A stretch of DNA of 64,000 nt, taken from Batillaria attramentaria. Its lineage: Eukaryota; Mollusca; Gastropoda; Batillariidae. A program made the translations under genes and the position numbers. The stretch spans positions 235,001 to 299,000 of the forward strand of contig JACVVK020000221.1 of NCBI GenBank assembly GCA_018292915.2, written 5' to 3'. Below are positions 22,901 to 37,900 of the stretch, piece after piece (position 1 is the first letter of the stretch; the number at the start of each line of letters is the position of its first letter). Below the pieces are notes generated by a model. It did not search any database, was not told the origin of the DNA, and saw nothing but the letters and a program-made list of their open reading frames with translations.

Positions 22901-25900
22901 GCATGTCAGAATTCTGTGAGCTGCTAAATTGAGTCTTTCTGTCCTTGTGACTGTACCATGTTCTTGTCCAGGGGGATAACAGCTTGATTTGTTTCCTTCA
23001 AACATTCGAGTCGGTGCTTCGGGAACACATAACTCGTCCGGCTCTGGGATACTTAACATAGATCCAGTCGTAGAATCATCGGGTGTTTGAATCTGATGGC
23101 TGGGCGCGTCGAAGTATGAGGTGTCTGGAGTCTCGAAGATCGTTGACATGCTTGCCACACTCATAAATGTCACGTCACTAGGGTCTTTCACAGGGAGTTC
23201 CCGGTGCTCTTTTCTTTTTGCAGACGCGAAAGTTTTGTGTTCCTCAATAGTGGTCGTTACATATTCCTCGTGAACCTGTTTTCTCAGCGTACTTGCATTT
23301 ACAGGTCTTGTCAATGACTCACTGGGATAATCTCTGTGATGTTTTGTGCAATGTCGCGGAGATGTGGCAGCTGACTCGCTGCCGTTGGTAAGGCCTGACA
23401 GACTACATTCTAATGTTTCAGAGATAATTGTTACTGGCCCAAGCAAGTGGTCTTTCTCAATGCTTGATATGCTATGCGAAGTAGGAAACAGGGACCTGTT
23501 TCTTATTGTGTCTTCTTCTGATGCATGCCACATCTTGGCTGGCTTCACCGGGCTTGATGTATGAAGTTTTTGTGTCGAGGAATGCACTTCAGGACATTTG
23601 CATGTTTGTGAAGCACGTCCTTGTGCACCTATAATTGAAACATTTTCTGAAATATCTGCGTCAGGTTGTGAAACAACCGCTAAACTCTCTGCGTCCGAGG
23701 CAGCGTCAAATGATTGAGTTCGTGCTTTGCACGTGCTGCTTTTGGGTGAATCCACTTCGCCTAAAACTGAACCCACTTGATACAAAGTTTCTCCACGCAC
23801 CGTTAAGTGTGTGGGATTTGCTACTGGGGCATTCGTCGTCAGTTTTGCATCAGTGCATACTGCACCTACTCCACAAGAACTACAACAGCTGATATCATCC
23901 ATCATGACCTCACAGTCTGTCGAATGATGGATTGAATTGCTTGAAAAATCTCTACCTCTCCAGCACTGGTAGCTGTCATTGGCGACTTCTTCCATGGCCT
24001 CCACGTCTATATCAACTACATCGGAACAGGTCATTCTGGCTGCCTGTGTCTCCTGGCCACACACTTTTGGTGTCCTGCCATAACTGGAAAAGTTATTCCC
24101 AAAACTACTTTTGTGGTATTGTGTTTTATTTTCTATATAAGTTGGCCCCGTTTCCTGTGGCCTAATGGGCCGCATGCCAGAGATATATCCAGAATCGTCA
24201 AGTCCATGAAATCCGGATGGTTCAGAATAGGAAACTGTTGGCTGATGAGGTAGGTGTGCCATCCCCTGTTTCAAGTGTGGTCTTGTGTGAGATGGTAACA
24301 GCTGGTCTGATTTTGAAGTGGCGTTTCCATTGAAGTACAAGACTTTTTCTGAAAATGTCATGTTTTGCCTGGGGCTTGGCGACCACATTTCCTCCTCTGA
24401 GAGTCTAGGTAAACTGACTCCACGTTGTGACACATTCAGAATGTTCTGACGCTTCTGTTCTGCACGCAACCTGCTCTGAAATCTCCCCTTCTCGGTTTCT
24501 TCAGTCGAGCTTGGCAAACTTTTGAACGAATCAGACGGATCCAGTGTTCTCCGAGTGTGGTTTGGCAAGATGGTAGTGGGTGAATATGGAATCGCAGTAA
24601 CAAACGAGGCATCATCAGCATCTTGATAAATGTCATCCTCTTTAGTCTCCGCAGCGTGACTTTGTATAATTCTAGGTACTCTTGGCTCTCCCACATAGTT
24701 ACCAAAACGGGATGAACGACTCGGCTTGCCAACACCCTGAGTAGGATATTCAGCCCCTGTGCCTCTCACCCTCAATACTTGTTGCGCTGCCGAGGTGTCT
24801 ACAACATCGTTCACTAAACACACGGACAAGAGAACGGCATTACCATCATTCATGGGATCAACGCCCTGCGAATTAGTGGTATTTGGTTTCACGAAGTTCT
24901 TCTGAGGGTGAAAGTCGTGTGGGGCGGCACACTCGCAAAAATCCGTGCAGCACACGTTCTGACAAACAGGCTCAAACGTCCAAATATTGTGCCCATGGTC
25001 AGAATTTCGAGGGAAGTTTTGATGTTTGGTGCTGTTCCTATCTAAGCCAGTGCCTACCCTTCCCTGGTCAGGAAAAGTACATGAAAGTCCTGGCTGATCG
25101 ACTCCTCTTGAGAGATTGTGACTGCGTTCCCATTTCAATCCGGGCATTTCAGGGTTCGATGTGCTAAAGTCAGACGTGCGCTGTGGAAATGTGTCCGCCA
25201 GCCTGCTTAGGCCTCGACGGTCTTCAGGTGGGGATCCCATTGAATGAATAACTGGTCTTACAATAGGGTGTTGGGGAACGTCTTCTCTAATGACAATAGA
25301 CGCTCCGTCTGGTGCTGAGTTTGTTCTACAGGCATTGGTGAATTGGATTTTGTTTTGTGTTCGAAAATCTGTTTGTAGTAAAGAATCACTAGCAGTTTGA
25401 ATATTTCTTGAGTTATTTGCGCTTTGAAGATTCGTCTGAGCGAATCCAGACTCGCACGTGCCCCGATTATCCTGCGAAATGTGCTGGTGTGATGGCAGAC
25501 ACACATCACCGAAGTGCACGTTTTTTCTCGACCTCATTTCAGAATTCGCGGGGCTTGATGACTGCAAACGGAAATTTTCATTCTCCAAACTTCTCCTGGG
25601 ATCTACACAAAAAGGGAAACCCAGAGTATTGTGATGGGATTCGTTTGCACAAGCAATAACAAGATGCTGAGAGGTAACTGTCCCCAGCGAAATGATGTTC
25701 TCAGGGCCCAGGTTTTCTTGCTGCGTGGCTGCTTCACTTTTGCTTGAGAATGATTCCACATTACACATTTTTGAAGACTCTTCGCCTGCAGATTTGAATG
25801 CTTGATTATAGTATCCAGTAATTTGTTCCTCGTGCTTACTGCGTAGAACCGTTTTCTGGACCTGAGTCCCAGAGACCTGGAATGACTTTGTGACACATTC

Positions 25901-28900
25901 GCTACTCGTATTTTGGCTGGTGAAGTCGACTATTGAATCACCACTGGTAAATAAATTCAGACTTTGAGAGCATCCTTTCAGGTACCGATACATTAGCTCT
26001 ACTTTCCCCCTGGTATCTTCTTCTTGTGCGAGACAGGCAGAAAGGAGAGTTGTTGGTACACCTTTGACACTGTTCTCAAAGATTTTAGCAGCTCTGCTGT
26101 TGTTCCCCGAATCACTGACAGAACACGAAGGAGACACGAAGTCAACACTGCTATAGGCAGAGTCAGAAGCAGTCAGTCTCTTATCTGCCCCAAATGTCAG
26201 GTCTTGGTGATTAATTTGCGAGCTGAGATCGCCCTGCCTGTTTCCTTCTTTCTGTACAGCACTTCCACCAACGGAGCATAAAAAGGTTTTCGGTGGCGTT
26301 TCTAGTGAGAGGTGATCCCTTGATGTAGAATCTTCGTTTGGAGCTGCATTAGAAGTGTGATGAACGTTTGTGTCCTCGGACACTTTATTCATTTTGCTAC
26401 TGGCGATACTCCTCAGACCAGCACATTTGGTATTTCCCTCCACTGTAGAAGGAGCGTATCTTGCTGTCACTTTCAGATTTTGCGCATTGTGCAAGATATA
26501 CAGGTGAGTTACAGACTTTTTCTCCTCGTGCTGTGTTTGAATATCCTGGCGCTCGAAAACAGACCCTTCAGGTGTCTGCATTTGATCATTTTTTCCAGCA
26601 AGATACCGACCACCTTTTACAGGTACTGTAAAGGCTGAATCACAAATTTTCTGTGTGCACATAGAGCTAACGGCACCTTGCATACCAAATGCACTTGGTT
26701 TAGTGACGTTACCTGCTGAAATGCTACAAGAATTTGAGGGGAGATTTGGAGTCACAAATGTACTTTTAAAACTGCTCTCCCTTTCACTATGAAATGGTGT
26801 TCCAAACCCTTCCTCGCTAACATCAGTTGGGTCTTGCTTCTCAGGTGACGCTGCGGCGCTGGTCTGTGGTGTCGAACCTCTTGTGCACACCGATATACTT
26901 AAGGGAGGAGAGTCTTCGAGAGGAATACATCTGGGATCAGAGGATGCATTAGACTCGTGGAATGAGAATGCCTGCGAGTTGCACTGAAAACAAGACATTT
27001 GTACAGTGTCTTTCGTGCCTAAATCGCGTCTCTGATAAGGCTGCCAAGGACCACTGGGTCCACGTGGAACTCCAAACCTCGGAATATTGGCTTGCATCGA
27101 ACCCCACTGATCAGCAGCCGTGAATTCTGTGAGAAGCGCAAATTGTTTACGTACCTTCTTTATCATCTGCCTGAAAACGCAGTCCGTCTCACCTTCTGCT
27201 GCCTCGGGGTCTGATATCAGCCCACCTAACCTTGCAGTATTTTGAGTCCAATGGTGCTCTGGGGACCCATCAAGAAAAGGGCCGCTACTGCGTGAACGGG
27301 GTGTGTGTGTTCGTTGTTGTGGGAACACAGGTTCACTTTTGTTATTTGAAAACAAAGCTCTTCCAGGTCTTGCTGAATCAATGTCGTAAAACTTTTCTAA
27401 ACACACTTTTGACCGATATGAAAATCTTGGAAAGGAATCTTTTAAAAATGGTGTGTTGGCTCTTGGTGATCGTGGTCGGCCAAACTTCCAAGCGTGTTCT
27501 GTGCTTTGCTTGTCATAAATTTGGTTCAAAGCATCTGCGTGCGAAAAGATTTGCTCTCTTTTCAGGGTATGTAAATCAGGGGGTTCGTCACGAGGGCCAC
27601 CACCTCGGACAGAGGTATCATGAACCCTTGCCTCCGCAGCCACACAGGAGGGTTGTACCTCCGCATCATCGCTGAAGCGGCCAAACATGTCTACATGACT
27701 GTCAGCGTGCACGTTTCCAGATGGTGATAATTTAGGAGACTGGTCGTCGTCTGTGACATTTTCTTGCATGCTACCACTGCCAGCCACTTCTGAATCCAGA
27801 CCTGTCGCTGAAACGGAAGGTGTCGCAGTTTCCAGGTCTGGCCTCTCTCGCAAAAACCGACCCTGATCTGGTGTTATTGCCTTTGATGCCGTCACCTTCC
27901 TATAGGCTGACGTAGAAATCGGCAAAGATCCCATGATTCTTCCCAGCTCCTCTTCTGAGCTGGATGGAGAAGGCATTACGTGAAAACGATGCGATGTTTG
28001 TTCAGATGTCAGCTCTGAGGTCACCGTCGATTCGACATCCTGATCACGAGCAGTTGGAAGAGACCCGTGCGTGGACGTGTCTTGTCCCTCACTGTCTGAA
28101 GGATATGTTTTCTCCAGATTGAAGTCATTGAAAGACTCCGGCCTATGGACGCTTCCAGATTCATCATCGGCGGCCTTTTCCCCAGGTGGGATACTGTACG
28201 AAACTCTTGGGCGAAATTCTACGTCAACAGAGCTGCGTCTCTCTACATGCAAATGCATGCTGTTGCCTTCAGGTTCAACGACGTGGTCTTTGTGTTGCTT
28301 ATGTTGCTCTTTACTTTCGCTGTTCAAGGATGACTGGGTATCTTGGTTTGTGACTGCCTGTAGCGACGGTGGAGGTTCGAGCCTAACGGTCTCCGTAGTC
28401 TCATCTACGGTACTGTCTTCCGAACCGTCGTGTGTGTGATCTTCAGCTACCGTTTCACGCTCCAGGAACCTTTGGAGCAGCCGATGTCTTAAGTCAGACT
28501 GAGCCTTTTCGTCTGTGGGGTGTTTCAGGGCAGCAGCAGCTAAAGACAAATCTGCCCTGCACAACGCGTCTGTCCATTTTTCACACAATCGAGTATCTAG
28601 GCCTTGACTGGAAGACAGAGAACTTAACATACGTGAGCCGTCAGTGGTTTCTTTCCTGAAAGATTCTCCGGATGAACCATGGCCCACTTCAGATAGTCTT
28701 GAGCTGTTGGCACTGCCACTTGACACATGAGAGTATACCTGAAGACGCTTTGCAGACGTCATGCGCGACTTCCAGAACGCACCACACGATGCACCAGACG
28801 TTTGAAACATTGGACGAGTCTTTTCTTCGTGTCTCGCAGCGAACGTTTCAGCCATTTCACAGTTGATATCAGAATTCAACTGTTTGTCACCTGAATGGCT

Positions 28901-31900
28901 AAAAGGCCCTCCACCATACGCCCGCGGCACTCTTGCCTCAGACAATGGTGCAGTTTTATTGCCACTCTCAGAAATAAAAGCTGTAGCTGACCAGTCAGGA
29001 ATGTTTGACTCATATTTTTCAGGTTCTTCTACCATTGTATGACTCGTTGGCAAGGTTTCCTTCCAAAACGCTGCCTTTGGTTTACTGGCAGTTTTCTCTG
29101 GACGAGTCGCCATGCAGTCACTTGCCCTGTGCATACCTTTAACACAATCCAGACTTTGGATGTTCTTTCTCGACGCACTCGTTCGACCACCACTATTCTG
29201 ACCAGAAGGGCGAACTTTAGCCATCATACTGAAAGTTGGGCGCAGGTCAGATTGCAAGTCCATCCTATCGTACGAGTAAGCGATGGCAGGGCTACTTTTG
29301 CTCCAGTCCTCCGGGTGTAAAGATGGTACATCGCCAGAGCAGGACTGCCCGGAGGGTAAGGAATGTTTGGTAACACGTGACGACAGTGAAACGGACTGCC
29401 CGGAAGGTAAAGAGTGTTTGGTGACACGAGAAACGTTTGACACCGCTGAATCCGATCCTCTTCGTCGGAAGGTGACGTAGTTGGGAAGCACCTCCTTGAC
29501 ATAGAAACTTCCTCGTTTTGGCATGCGCTTGGAAGATTTAGAACGGTCATACTTTTTGACTTTGTATTTTGATTTGATATCACGCAATTTTAAAATGGAT
29601 CGATGTTTAGACGTGCCCCTGTCTAGATCAGATGAAACATTATTGCTCGACCTAGAACTTTTATGCAAGGACTTTTCTGTCGAGGCCTCTTGTTGGCTGT
29701 TGCTAGATAAACACAAATCGTTTGTCTTCGAGAAAGTCCGGAAATTCGGTTTTGGAGATGCTCTTTGTACCGACAATTTTTTTGACTCAGGGATCAATTT
29801 CTGTGAGACTTGATCTGCAGATCGAAACTCATCAAAGTGTGGCTGCTGTTCTGAAGGCCGAAATTCCTTATACAGCTGCATCAGTGAGTCTTCTTTTTTG
29901 TGAGAAAGCACCTTCTGAAAACTGACATCAGAGGAAAAACATCTCGCATCTGTAGTGGACATCTCTGAATCTGGACTCAACTGTGTGCTCTCAGAAGACT
30001 GTGCATTGCTGTGAAGCAGTTCTTTTTCAGAGCCAGGTTTTCTCGGGTGTTCTTTTTGCTGTGCGTTTGAAGGTGGCTCTTTTGTCTTGCAACCATCTGA
30101 CTGATTTTCACTGGTAGAAATTTCCTGTTGAGATCTGTTCCTAAAGGAAGCCATTGCAAAAGCTGCAGTTTGTAGGGGTGCCAGTGTATTTGATTTAGAT
30201 TCTCTTCCCAGCGGTTGTTCATCTTCTGGCACTTCCTTACAAACTTCACACAAATCTGAAGACGGCACAGGCTTGGAGTCATCATTCATATGGGTGTGAA
30301 GTTCATTGGTCTGATCAGGAATTGTGCCGCTCTCATTCGTCACAATCTCGGAGCTGCGTTCAGACGGTGATGACTTATGAGTTTTCTCAAACACTAAGTC
30401 GGCGTGTCGCGATTCACTGTCCCTGAAAGATTCCTTGGCGTCTGTGTCATCACTTGCACTTGTGGGCTTGTTTTCTGCACTTGTTATTTTATCCATCGTG
30501 AGTGGAATATCGGACGCTGACACAAACTGCTCATTTGTTGTTGAACTTTCCCCTGATTCTTTGTGTTGTTCACTCTTCTGCTTTTCTTCGCTTTTTACCG
30601 AACAGGGCTTTTCAGAACCACTAGATACTGAAGCAGCAGCAGTGGGGCGCCGGGCGCTGCCGTTATCTGCTTTTGTCACTAACTTCAGAGTTTTTTCAAA
30701 ACATTGGCGAATTCTTTCTACTCTCCCATCACCCCTGCTGTTTTTTGGAACGTCTGCCCTTCCCTTTGGAGAAACCCTTTCTGCGTCAGTGACGTCATTA
30801 GTGTGGCTGGAGACTCTGTTTACGTCAAGTTCATTAGATCCATCGCAAGAAAGCTGAGGGTCACATTCAGGACGCAAATCTGGCAGCAATCGTTCACTAA
30901 TGTGACTGGAGTCCCTGTTTAAGTCCGTCTTAGAAGGCCGAGATTCGCTTTCACATTCCGAAAGAAGACTTTTTAGCATTCGATCGCTGGTATGGCTGGA
31001 GGTTCTCGGTACGTAATTTTCACTCAAGGAAGTGTTGGATTCACACTCTAACCACCCAAAACTGTCAGAGGGAACAGTTATATGGATTTCAGAGGCAACG
31101 CGTGAAAGGCCCTCTTCTGTGTAGATGTGTTTGAAAGGCGCAGCTTGTACACACTCGTCCGATGATTCGTGTGAAAACTCTTCACTCGCACTGCCTTTGG
31201 TCATGCAGAGTTCGGCGACAATGTCTTCGCAAAGGCTAGGTTCATCCACTACCATATGCAGATGGTAGTCGGTTGTAAACCTCGTATTCACCTTTTCTAT
31301 TTCATCGCCTGGCATACGTGCACATTTGTCAACAACATCAGCTTGCTCGCTAGTTTCATCCAGTACATCCACTGCCCCTTTCAAACTGTCGCCAGCGGCA
31401 CTTACTTTCAAATGCTTGGAAGACTTCTCTCGTAAGCATGCGTGTCTGAAATTACGTTTGTGCGAAACACTTTCACCAACATCTATCTCGACAGCAATTG
31501 CGGTTCTCTGGTCTGCTTTGAGCTTGACATTGTCAGCAGATGGAAATGTGGTATTTGTGTTTTGGGCAGCTGCACCTGACAAGCCTAGTTCTAAAGTCTT
31601 CTCGGAAGCATCCATCAAATGCTCACTGCTCATGTCAAATTCGTCGACAAAATGAGAAGACATGCTGCCCTCATCCTTTGTCATCTGAAAGCTGCTATCT
31701 GGCGGAAATGTTTTGTTCGTATTTTCAGCTGCAGTGCCTGAAACATTATGCACTGAGCTCTGGAACGACTCTGGGCATTCGTCCGTCAAAAACAGTTTAT
31801 CAAATAAGTCTGAAAACCTGCTGGAGTCATCATCTTCCATCTGAAAACTCTGATCAGAAGGGAACGATTTATCTGTGTATTCAGTAGCAACAGTTAAGGT

Positions 31901-34900
31901 GCTTTGCTGGATCCTCTCGGTAGCTTCTTTCTTGGCATACTTTGCGATGTCAGTTTTGTCACACTTTCTCCACTTCTCCGTTTGTAGTTTACACTTCACA
32001 CCAAACCGATCGTCGGAGTGTTCAGCTTTGTCTTGCTTACTCTTTGGCGACATGAACAAGGGCGCTGCGGGTGTCTGTGACTTTGTTTGCGTGTCATTTT
32101 TGTTCTTTGTTGGTGAAATCGGCATCTTTGCTCGAATACTTGGTCTTTGCTGCTCTAATCTGACGCTGTCTACGCTGGCCGTTTCTGCAGTGTCATCAGC
32201 TTTAATCATATCAATCATGTGGTCCACTTTCGTTCTAAGGGACCCCACGGTCTTCCTAAACTTACTCAATGCAACATCGTACCCCTCTGGTGGTTGAAAC
32301 GTTTGTGTGTTTTCCTTCGAGAGGTATGGTTGTAAAGAGGCGGGTTGGCTCACCGCGCGTGGACGGACTGTAGACCCGAGATGATGTTCAGCGTGTACAC
32401 CAGCCTCCTCTTTAGTTTTGTTTTCGCCTGCGGCCTTTGTCTGCGGTTCTGGTGAGGTCACACTGTCAAAACCTGGTGATTCGTTTCCATTCCCCTTTGG
32501 ATCAAGAGTCGACGAAACAAGCGACAAAGCAGACGGAGATCCCGAATAGATAAGTCCGTCTTCTGAAATAATCATGCTATTTGGGGCAGCTGAACGTGTA
32601 GGGCTTGTGAAACACGAATCATGACGGGAAGCGCTCGCACTTTTCCCCAGTTCACTTGCATTGTCTGTTTTCAGCAAGTCCAGCCAGCTTGGAGAAAGAG
32701 TCAGTTTTGGAAAATATATTTCAGAGCTTTCCCTTTTGTCATCTGTGTCTTGCTTCTCTGACCTGCTGTGTTTGTCCATCTTACTCAGTGATAAGCAACG
32801 AAGCACCTCACAAACTTTACGATCATCCGCGAAATTATGTCTCAACACGGACATGATGAATTTACCTATGATTCGGTAACTGTGCAGAACTTTATAAACT
32901 GCCATTTTGTGCTGTCTCGAAAAGTACCTGGTGCCAGCGCTGTCTGGCGTTTGTTCTTCATTTTTTTTCTGCACATATTCACCAATATCTTCTCCGCACT
33001 TGTAGCCTGGTTTAAGGGGTTTAACAAAGGTTTTTAAATACGGACTTTCTTGTGTTGTGGGGAAATTTTCTTTTCCATCTCTTTCTGTCTCTGCTTGCCC
33101 GGGTGACTGGCCGTCCGAAGGCTTTTCAGAACAAACTTTCTCCGTCTTTTCTCTCTGTTTTGTGGGTTCTTCTTTCAAAGGATTTCCAGGGAAGATAACG
33201 CCAAGAGCATTTCTTAAACTGCAAGGCATTAGCCCCATGTCGGAGACATCCAGAGAACTTTGAGTGCTTTCTGTGTAGTTGGGGTGACTGTACAACGAAG
33301 ATATTGTGTACAAATCCTTAGACCTTTTAAAACGAAACCGGGACCCGCGCTCAGAATCTGAAGCATCACTCAAATTCCGTAGGGTTTCGGAAAACACAAT
33401 TTCCGATTCAGCACTTAATTCTGTGTTTGCAGTTGTTGAGTGTAGTGGCGCATGTTTAGGCGGAGAAGACTCCGTATCTACAGCTTTAAATTTAGTAGCT
33501 GACTTCGTGTCATTTCCATGAGGTACGAATTCACTGTCCTTGTTTTTAACCCCGGGTCCACGCAGAGTGGAGTGGACCGAATCATTGTCGAAACGGGGAA
33601 CTTTCTGAGATATTGTATCTGAGCCATCCCTCTCTGACTCTTTTGGTAAATCTGGCTGACTTGGCGGTTTTCTGTCTAATATGCTAATCGAGCCCGGATC
33701 ACCCATTGATGCGTCTTGTTGTCTTGAAGCTCCATATCTGTTCCTTTGATAGCATCGAGGTGACAAAGATGGCCATGGAGAGTCTTCGGTTTCTGCCGCC
33801 TGCTCTTTGTTTGATATTTCTGACCTAACGACTGACCCAGATCGTCTATTCCGGCCGCTCCATGTCTCGGAGCTTGTTTTCGGTGCAGGTGCCGAGGCGC
33901 GAATTACAGTCTCGCCTGCAGTTCCTGTGGCTCCGATGAAGTCTGCTGACGCAGTCTTTTCTTTTGTTGTATTCGCAAACATTTGGGTTACTCGATTTTG
34001 TTCCTCATGGGTCTGGCAGAGGTCTATATCCTTCCAACGACGGAAGGTGGGGGAAAACTTTGATGACGCCTGTTCTTGATTGTCGTTGGTACCATCGTGT
34101 TTTTCATCACTTTCCACAGGGTTTACTGTGAGGAATGTCCCGTAGCGTTCCATCTTTTGTAGGGACTGTTTGGAATTTTGTGGGCAAGTAATCTCTGCTG
34201 GCGAAACCTCCGAGGTTGTAGGCGACACGGAAGATTTTAATTGTCTTAATTTCATATCATCCTTTCCAAAGTTGATTTGCTGGACTGTACATAAAGCTAG
34301 ACTACACAAAGACGCTGGTGAGTCTGGCGACCTGTTGCTGGCAAATATTTGAGTAAAGAGACTCTGTTCTTGAACCGATGGAGTTTTTACAGATGACGTG
34401 GACCGTGAAAAATCAGAAGGTACCTGTGAAACTGAGCTCGGCCGTTTAGAACATGCATTCTTCATTGAGTCTACCACCCCTTCATCCTTGTCTTGTGATG
34501 AGCTGGAAATATGTGATGCGAAATGACTGGAATGCGCCATTTGTGAATGACCTTTCTGCTCAGGGGATATACCTTTAGTGTTGTCTAGGACATGTTCTTT
34601 CTCCCTGGTGAAAGGACCTTTAGTTGAGAAGTCTGCAGAATGCACTTCCTTAGTTTTTTCATCCATTGTAACAGAAGACTGAGAATTTAGCCAGCGGCTG
34701 TTTTCACGTATCACGTCCGTAAGAGACATTAACGGTTCATATTTGAGTGAACTTTGGCTGCCTAGTTGGCTACCTGATGATTTTGATATTTCCGACTGCA
34801 CTTCCCGCACAATGTCCGGCTTTTTGACGTCTGCACGGTAACTGTTTTGTTCATTAGTAGTACAAGTAGATGACGAATGGTACGAATCACTCCAGTCAGT

Positions 34901-37900
34901 CGTTCTTTGTTCCGGTTCACCATGCATCTGTTTCGCTACAAGCGAGGACACTTTAGGGTCACAGGCTATGGTCAAAGCATTTGCTGCCTCTGGTGACGGG
35001 ACAGATGAAGCTGACTTTTCTGGTAGTTGCGAAAGTGTGATGTCAGAACCCAAAGGATGTTCGCAGAGTTGGGCTGCCATGACAGAGGTGGTGTAACTCA
35101 TTTGTGAGTGTGTAAACTGTGACTGTTCCGAGCCTGAGAGAAAAGCCGTTGCTGGCGGAGAAACAGTCTCTTGTTCAATCTGCACAATTCTGTCAAACAC
35201 AAGTCTCGACTGCCGTAAATCATTCAAGCTTGTTGAATGGCCGCTGCTTGTGTTTTCGTCCTTTGGAACGTTCCGGTGCTCCCTGGTGGTCTCGAATTTC
35301 GATTTTAGAGCTTTCACTCCACCTTTTCCGCGAACAGGACTGACAGTTGGCTTCTTATTGCCTGTTGCGTTTACATCAGACCCCTGTGAAACTTTCGTGG
35401 CATAGCCCAAACTAGAGGGGACAGATTCTTCAGATTCTTCACTGGTCGCGTTTTGTAAAGGCCCTGCTTCGAATTTCTCAGTCGAGCCTTCAGTGGTCGT
35501 CGACACTGTTTCTGTGGTGTTTACGGAGAGAGCAGACAGAAATACTTCTGCTTCTGATGTTTTATTCACTTCCAACGCTTTTCTGAGAATTGTGTCAGAC
35601 TTTACAGTTTTGCGACCACGTGTTAGCGTCTCGTTGATATTGCTACTCGAGTTTTCAGAGGAAATTAGGGTTGCATCACTCCCTATCGCGTCACTGGAGG
35701 AGTTCGGCCCTCCTTCTGTGTGTCCATTCATCGTGAATAACTTCTGTCTTATTTTGGGCGAGCTCTGACTTCGCGCTTTGATGAGTGGTGAACATGCACC
35801 AACCATCATGTGACTGCTTTCCTCTAAAAATGTGTAGGATGAACTCCTCGATTCTACCGACCCGAACACTGATTGAAAACTGAGTTCACTTTCAGCCGCC
35901 CGTCTTTTGACAACAGCGTTATATTTAGTTCTTGAAGGCCCTGTAGCTGTAAGATCGGCCGACTCAGACGTGAGAAAGGATTTAGCTGACTCCGTTGCTT
36001 TTTTGAGGTACTGCCTAAAAGATGTGTTTGATGTGCGCCCCATCTTTCGCAGAAATGTGGGTGAGCGACTTTTGGAAACATCAGAGCTTTCGTTTTGTCC
36101 CTCCATCTCTCTCTTGTCAGTCAGAAGTACCTGTGACAAAGCTGTCAAGCTATTGACAGTATCACTTAGGTACTCAATGAACACTTTCACTTGATCCATT
36201 GTTTCTTCGTTTATTTTGTTCTTATATATGCTAGACGGGCTGAGCAGTGAGCGCTTTTCGAAGGGTTTTATGCTTCTTGCCACATCTCCCTCTTTTGTTG
36301 ATCCGTCTGTTATTTGTGGCTGTGGGTCGTCAGTGCTTATTATATTCTCGACAGATGTGGTGAACTTTGTTTCAAACCCTAAGGCAAGAAACTGATTTTT
36401 CAGCTCCTGAAGCTGGTCCCCTGCTTTCTCGAGGATTGCTTGGATTTTGCTCATCTTTTCAACAGGCACCGTCTCAGTCAAAGGTGATTGGACTGCATCT
36501 TTATGCCTGGGGAAAATGTTTGCTTCTTTCCGACTTTCTGTCTTTTCGGGTTCGTCTGCTACACCAAGGTCTCTGTGAATTGTAGCTTTATGTGCAAACC
36601 CAACTGGTCCATACGCAGACAGCGTGTCGTCACCAGACCTCGGGGCATTATACAGCGACTGTAATTCCTTCATCAGCTCATCCATACTGTTGTGAATGGA
36701 CTCGACCGTATTGGAACACAGCTGGGCTGACGTGTCGTCCCTTCTTGCCTCCAAGAGTTCCTTCTCTAAGTTTTCGGCAATTTCTGACAGAGAAAACTGT
36801 CGATGTGCTGGCGACGATGCTTTGTTTGTGGGGCTTCCGTGTTTGTCGTCGTATCTTTGAAACAACGTCCGGAACCGTATCTCCGCATCATGTATCACTT
36901 TGTCCAAAGCCACGAGCGAGATAAAACGCCCTGTCACTCCTGGCGAGTCTCTGTTTGTTGTTGTGTTGGTGAGGCAGTAATTGTATAACGAGCTATCTGC
37001 GGCAGTTTGTTTGTGTCTTGGCAGAGATCCGCCTCCATCTGCTGTACTGTTTTTGGCACACACAGAGCCAACATTTACATTTTCTTGGCTGGCAGCAGAG
37101 CTTTGAGGCGATAAGAAATCATCACTGGCATGAAGTAGCAATACACCTGACTGGGTTTTATGTTCCTCTTGTGATGGGAGTGTGTGTTTCTTGCACAAGG
37201 TAGCGGGGCCACGTGACAGGGGAATGGTACTTTGCACAGGATCCTCAGTTGCCCACAGATTCCTCGGATCGAATTTAGAAAGAAATGCAGCACCTAGATT
37301 TACGGTTTCTGCCGACGAGTCTTCTGTAAGTGTTGGTTTCTTATCTGCAGAATGTTCTACTTTTATGTGCGCGGTATTGGTACGTCTGTGAGTCTTCGAA
37401 GGATGATGAGTACTCGCCGCATTACTTAGCAATGATACCGTCTCTTCACCACTTGACTCGCTGCTTCTTTTAGGGTGTGCGTTGTTTGACAGAGATATTG
37501 CAGGAGATCCTTCGCCACTGTTTCGTGGACTCTTCCCTTGCAGATGCGATCGTAATAACGGTGGAGAGCTTGAATGATGCCCCATACTAGTAAACTTCTG
37601 CTGCTCAGGTGTTGATTGAGATTCAGGGTCGTTCCTGATACTGGGCATCTGTTTTGTCATTTCTCTATCCGTCCACAGCGTAGACTCATTCGACAAACTC
37701 TTTGTAAGGCTGCTTTCAGAGGAAGATCTGTACCGGCCCATCCCACCTAAACTTTGTCCAGAGTCTTTGCTTTTTTTAAATGTGGCATCAAGCTGTCGTG
37801 CGAGGTTTTTCACGTCAACGCTTGCAGTTTGTCTCTGTATGCCCTGGCACTTTGTTGTCTCCTTGGTCTTGAAAGCACTCTCAAGTTTCCTAGCCAGATC

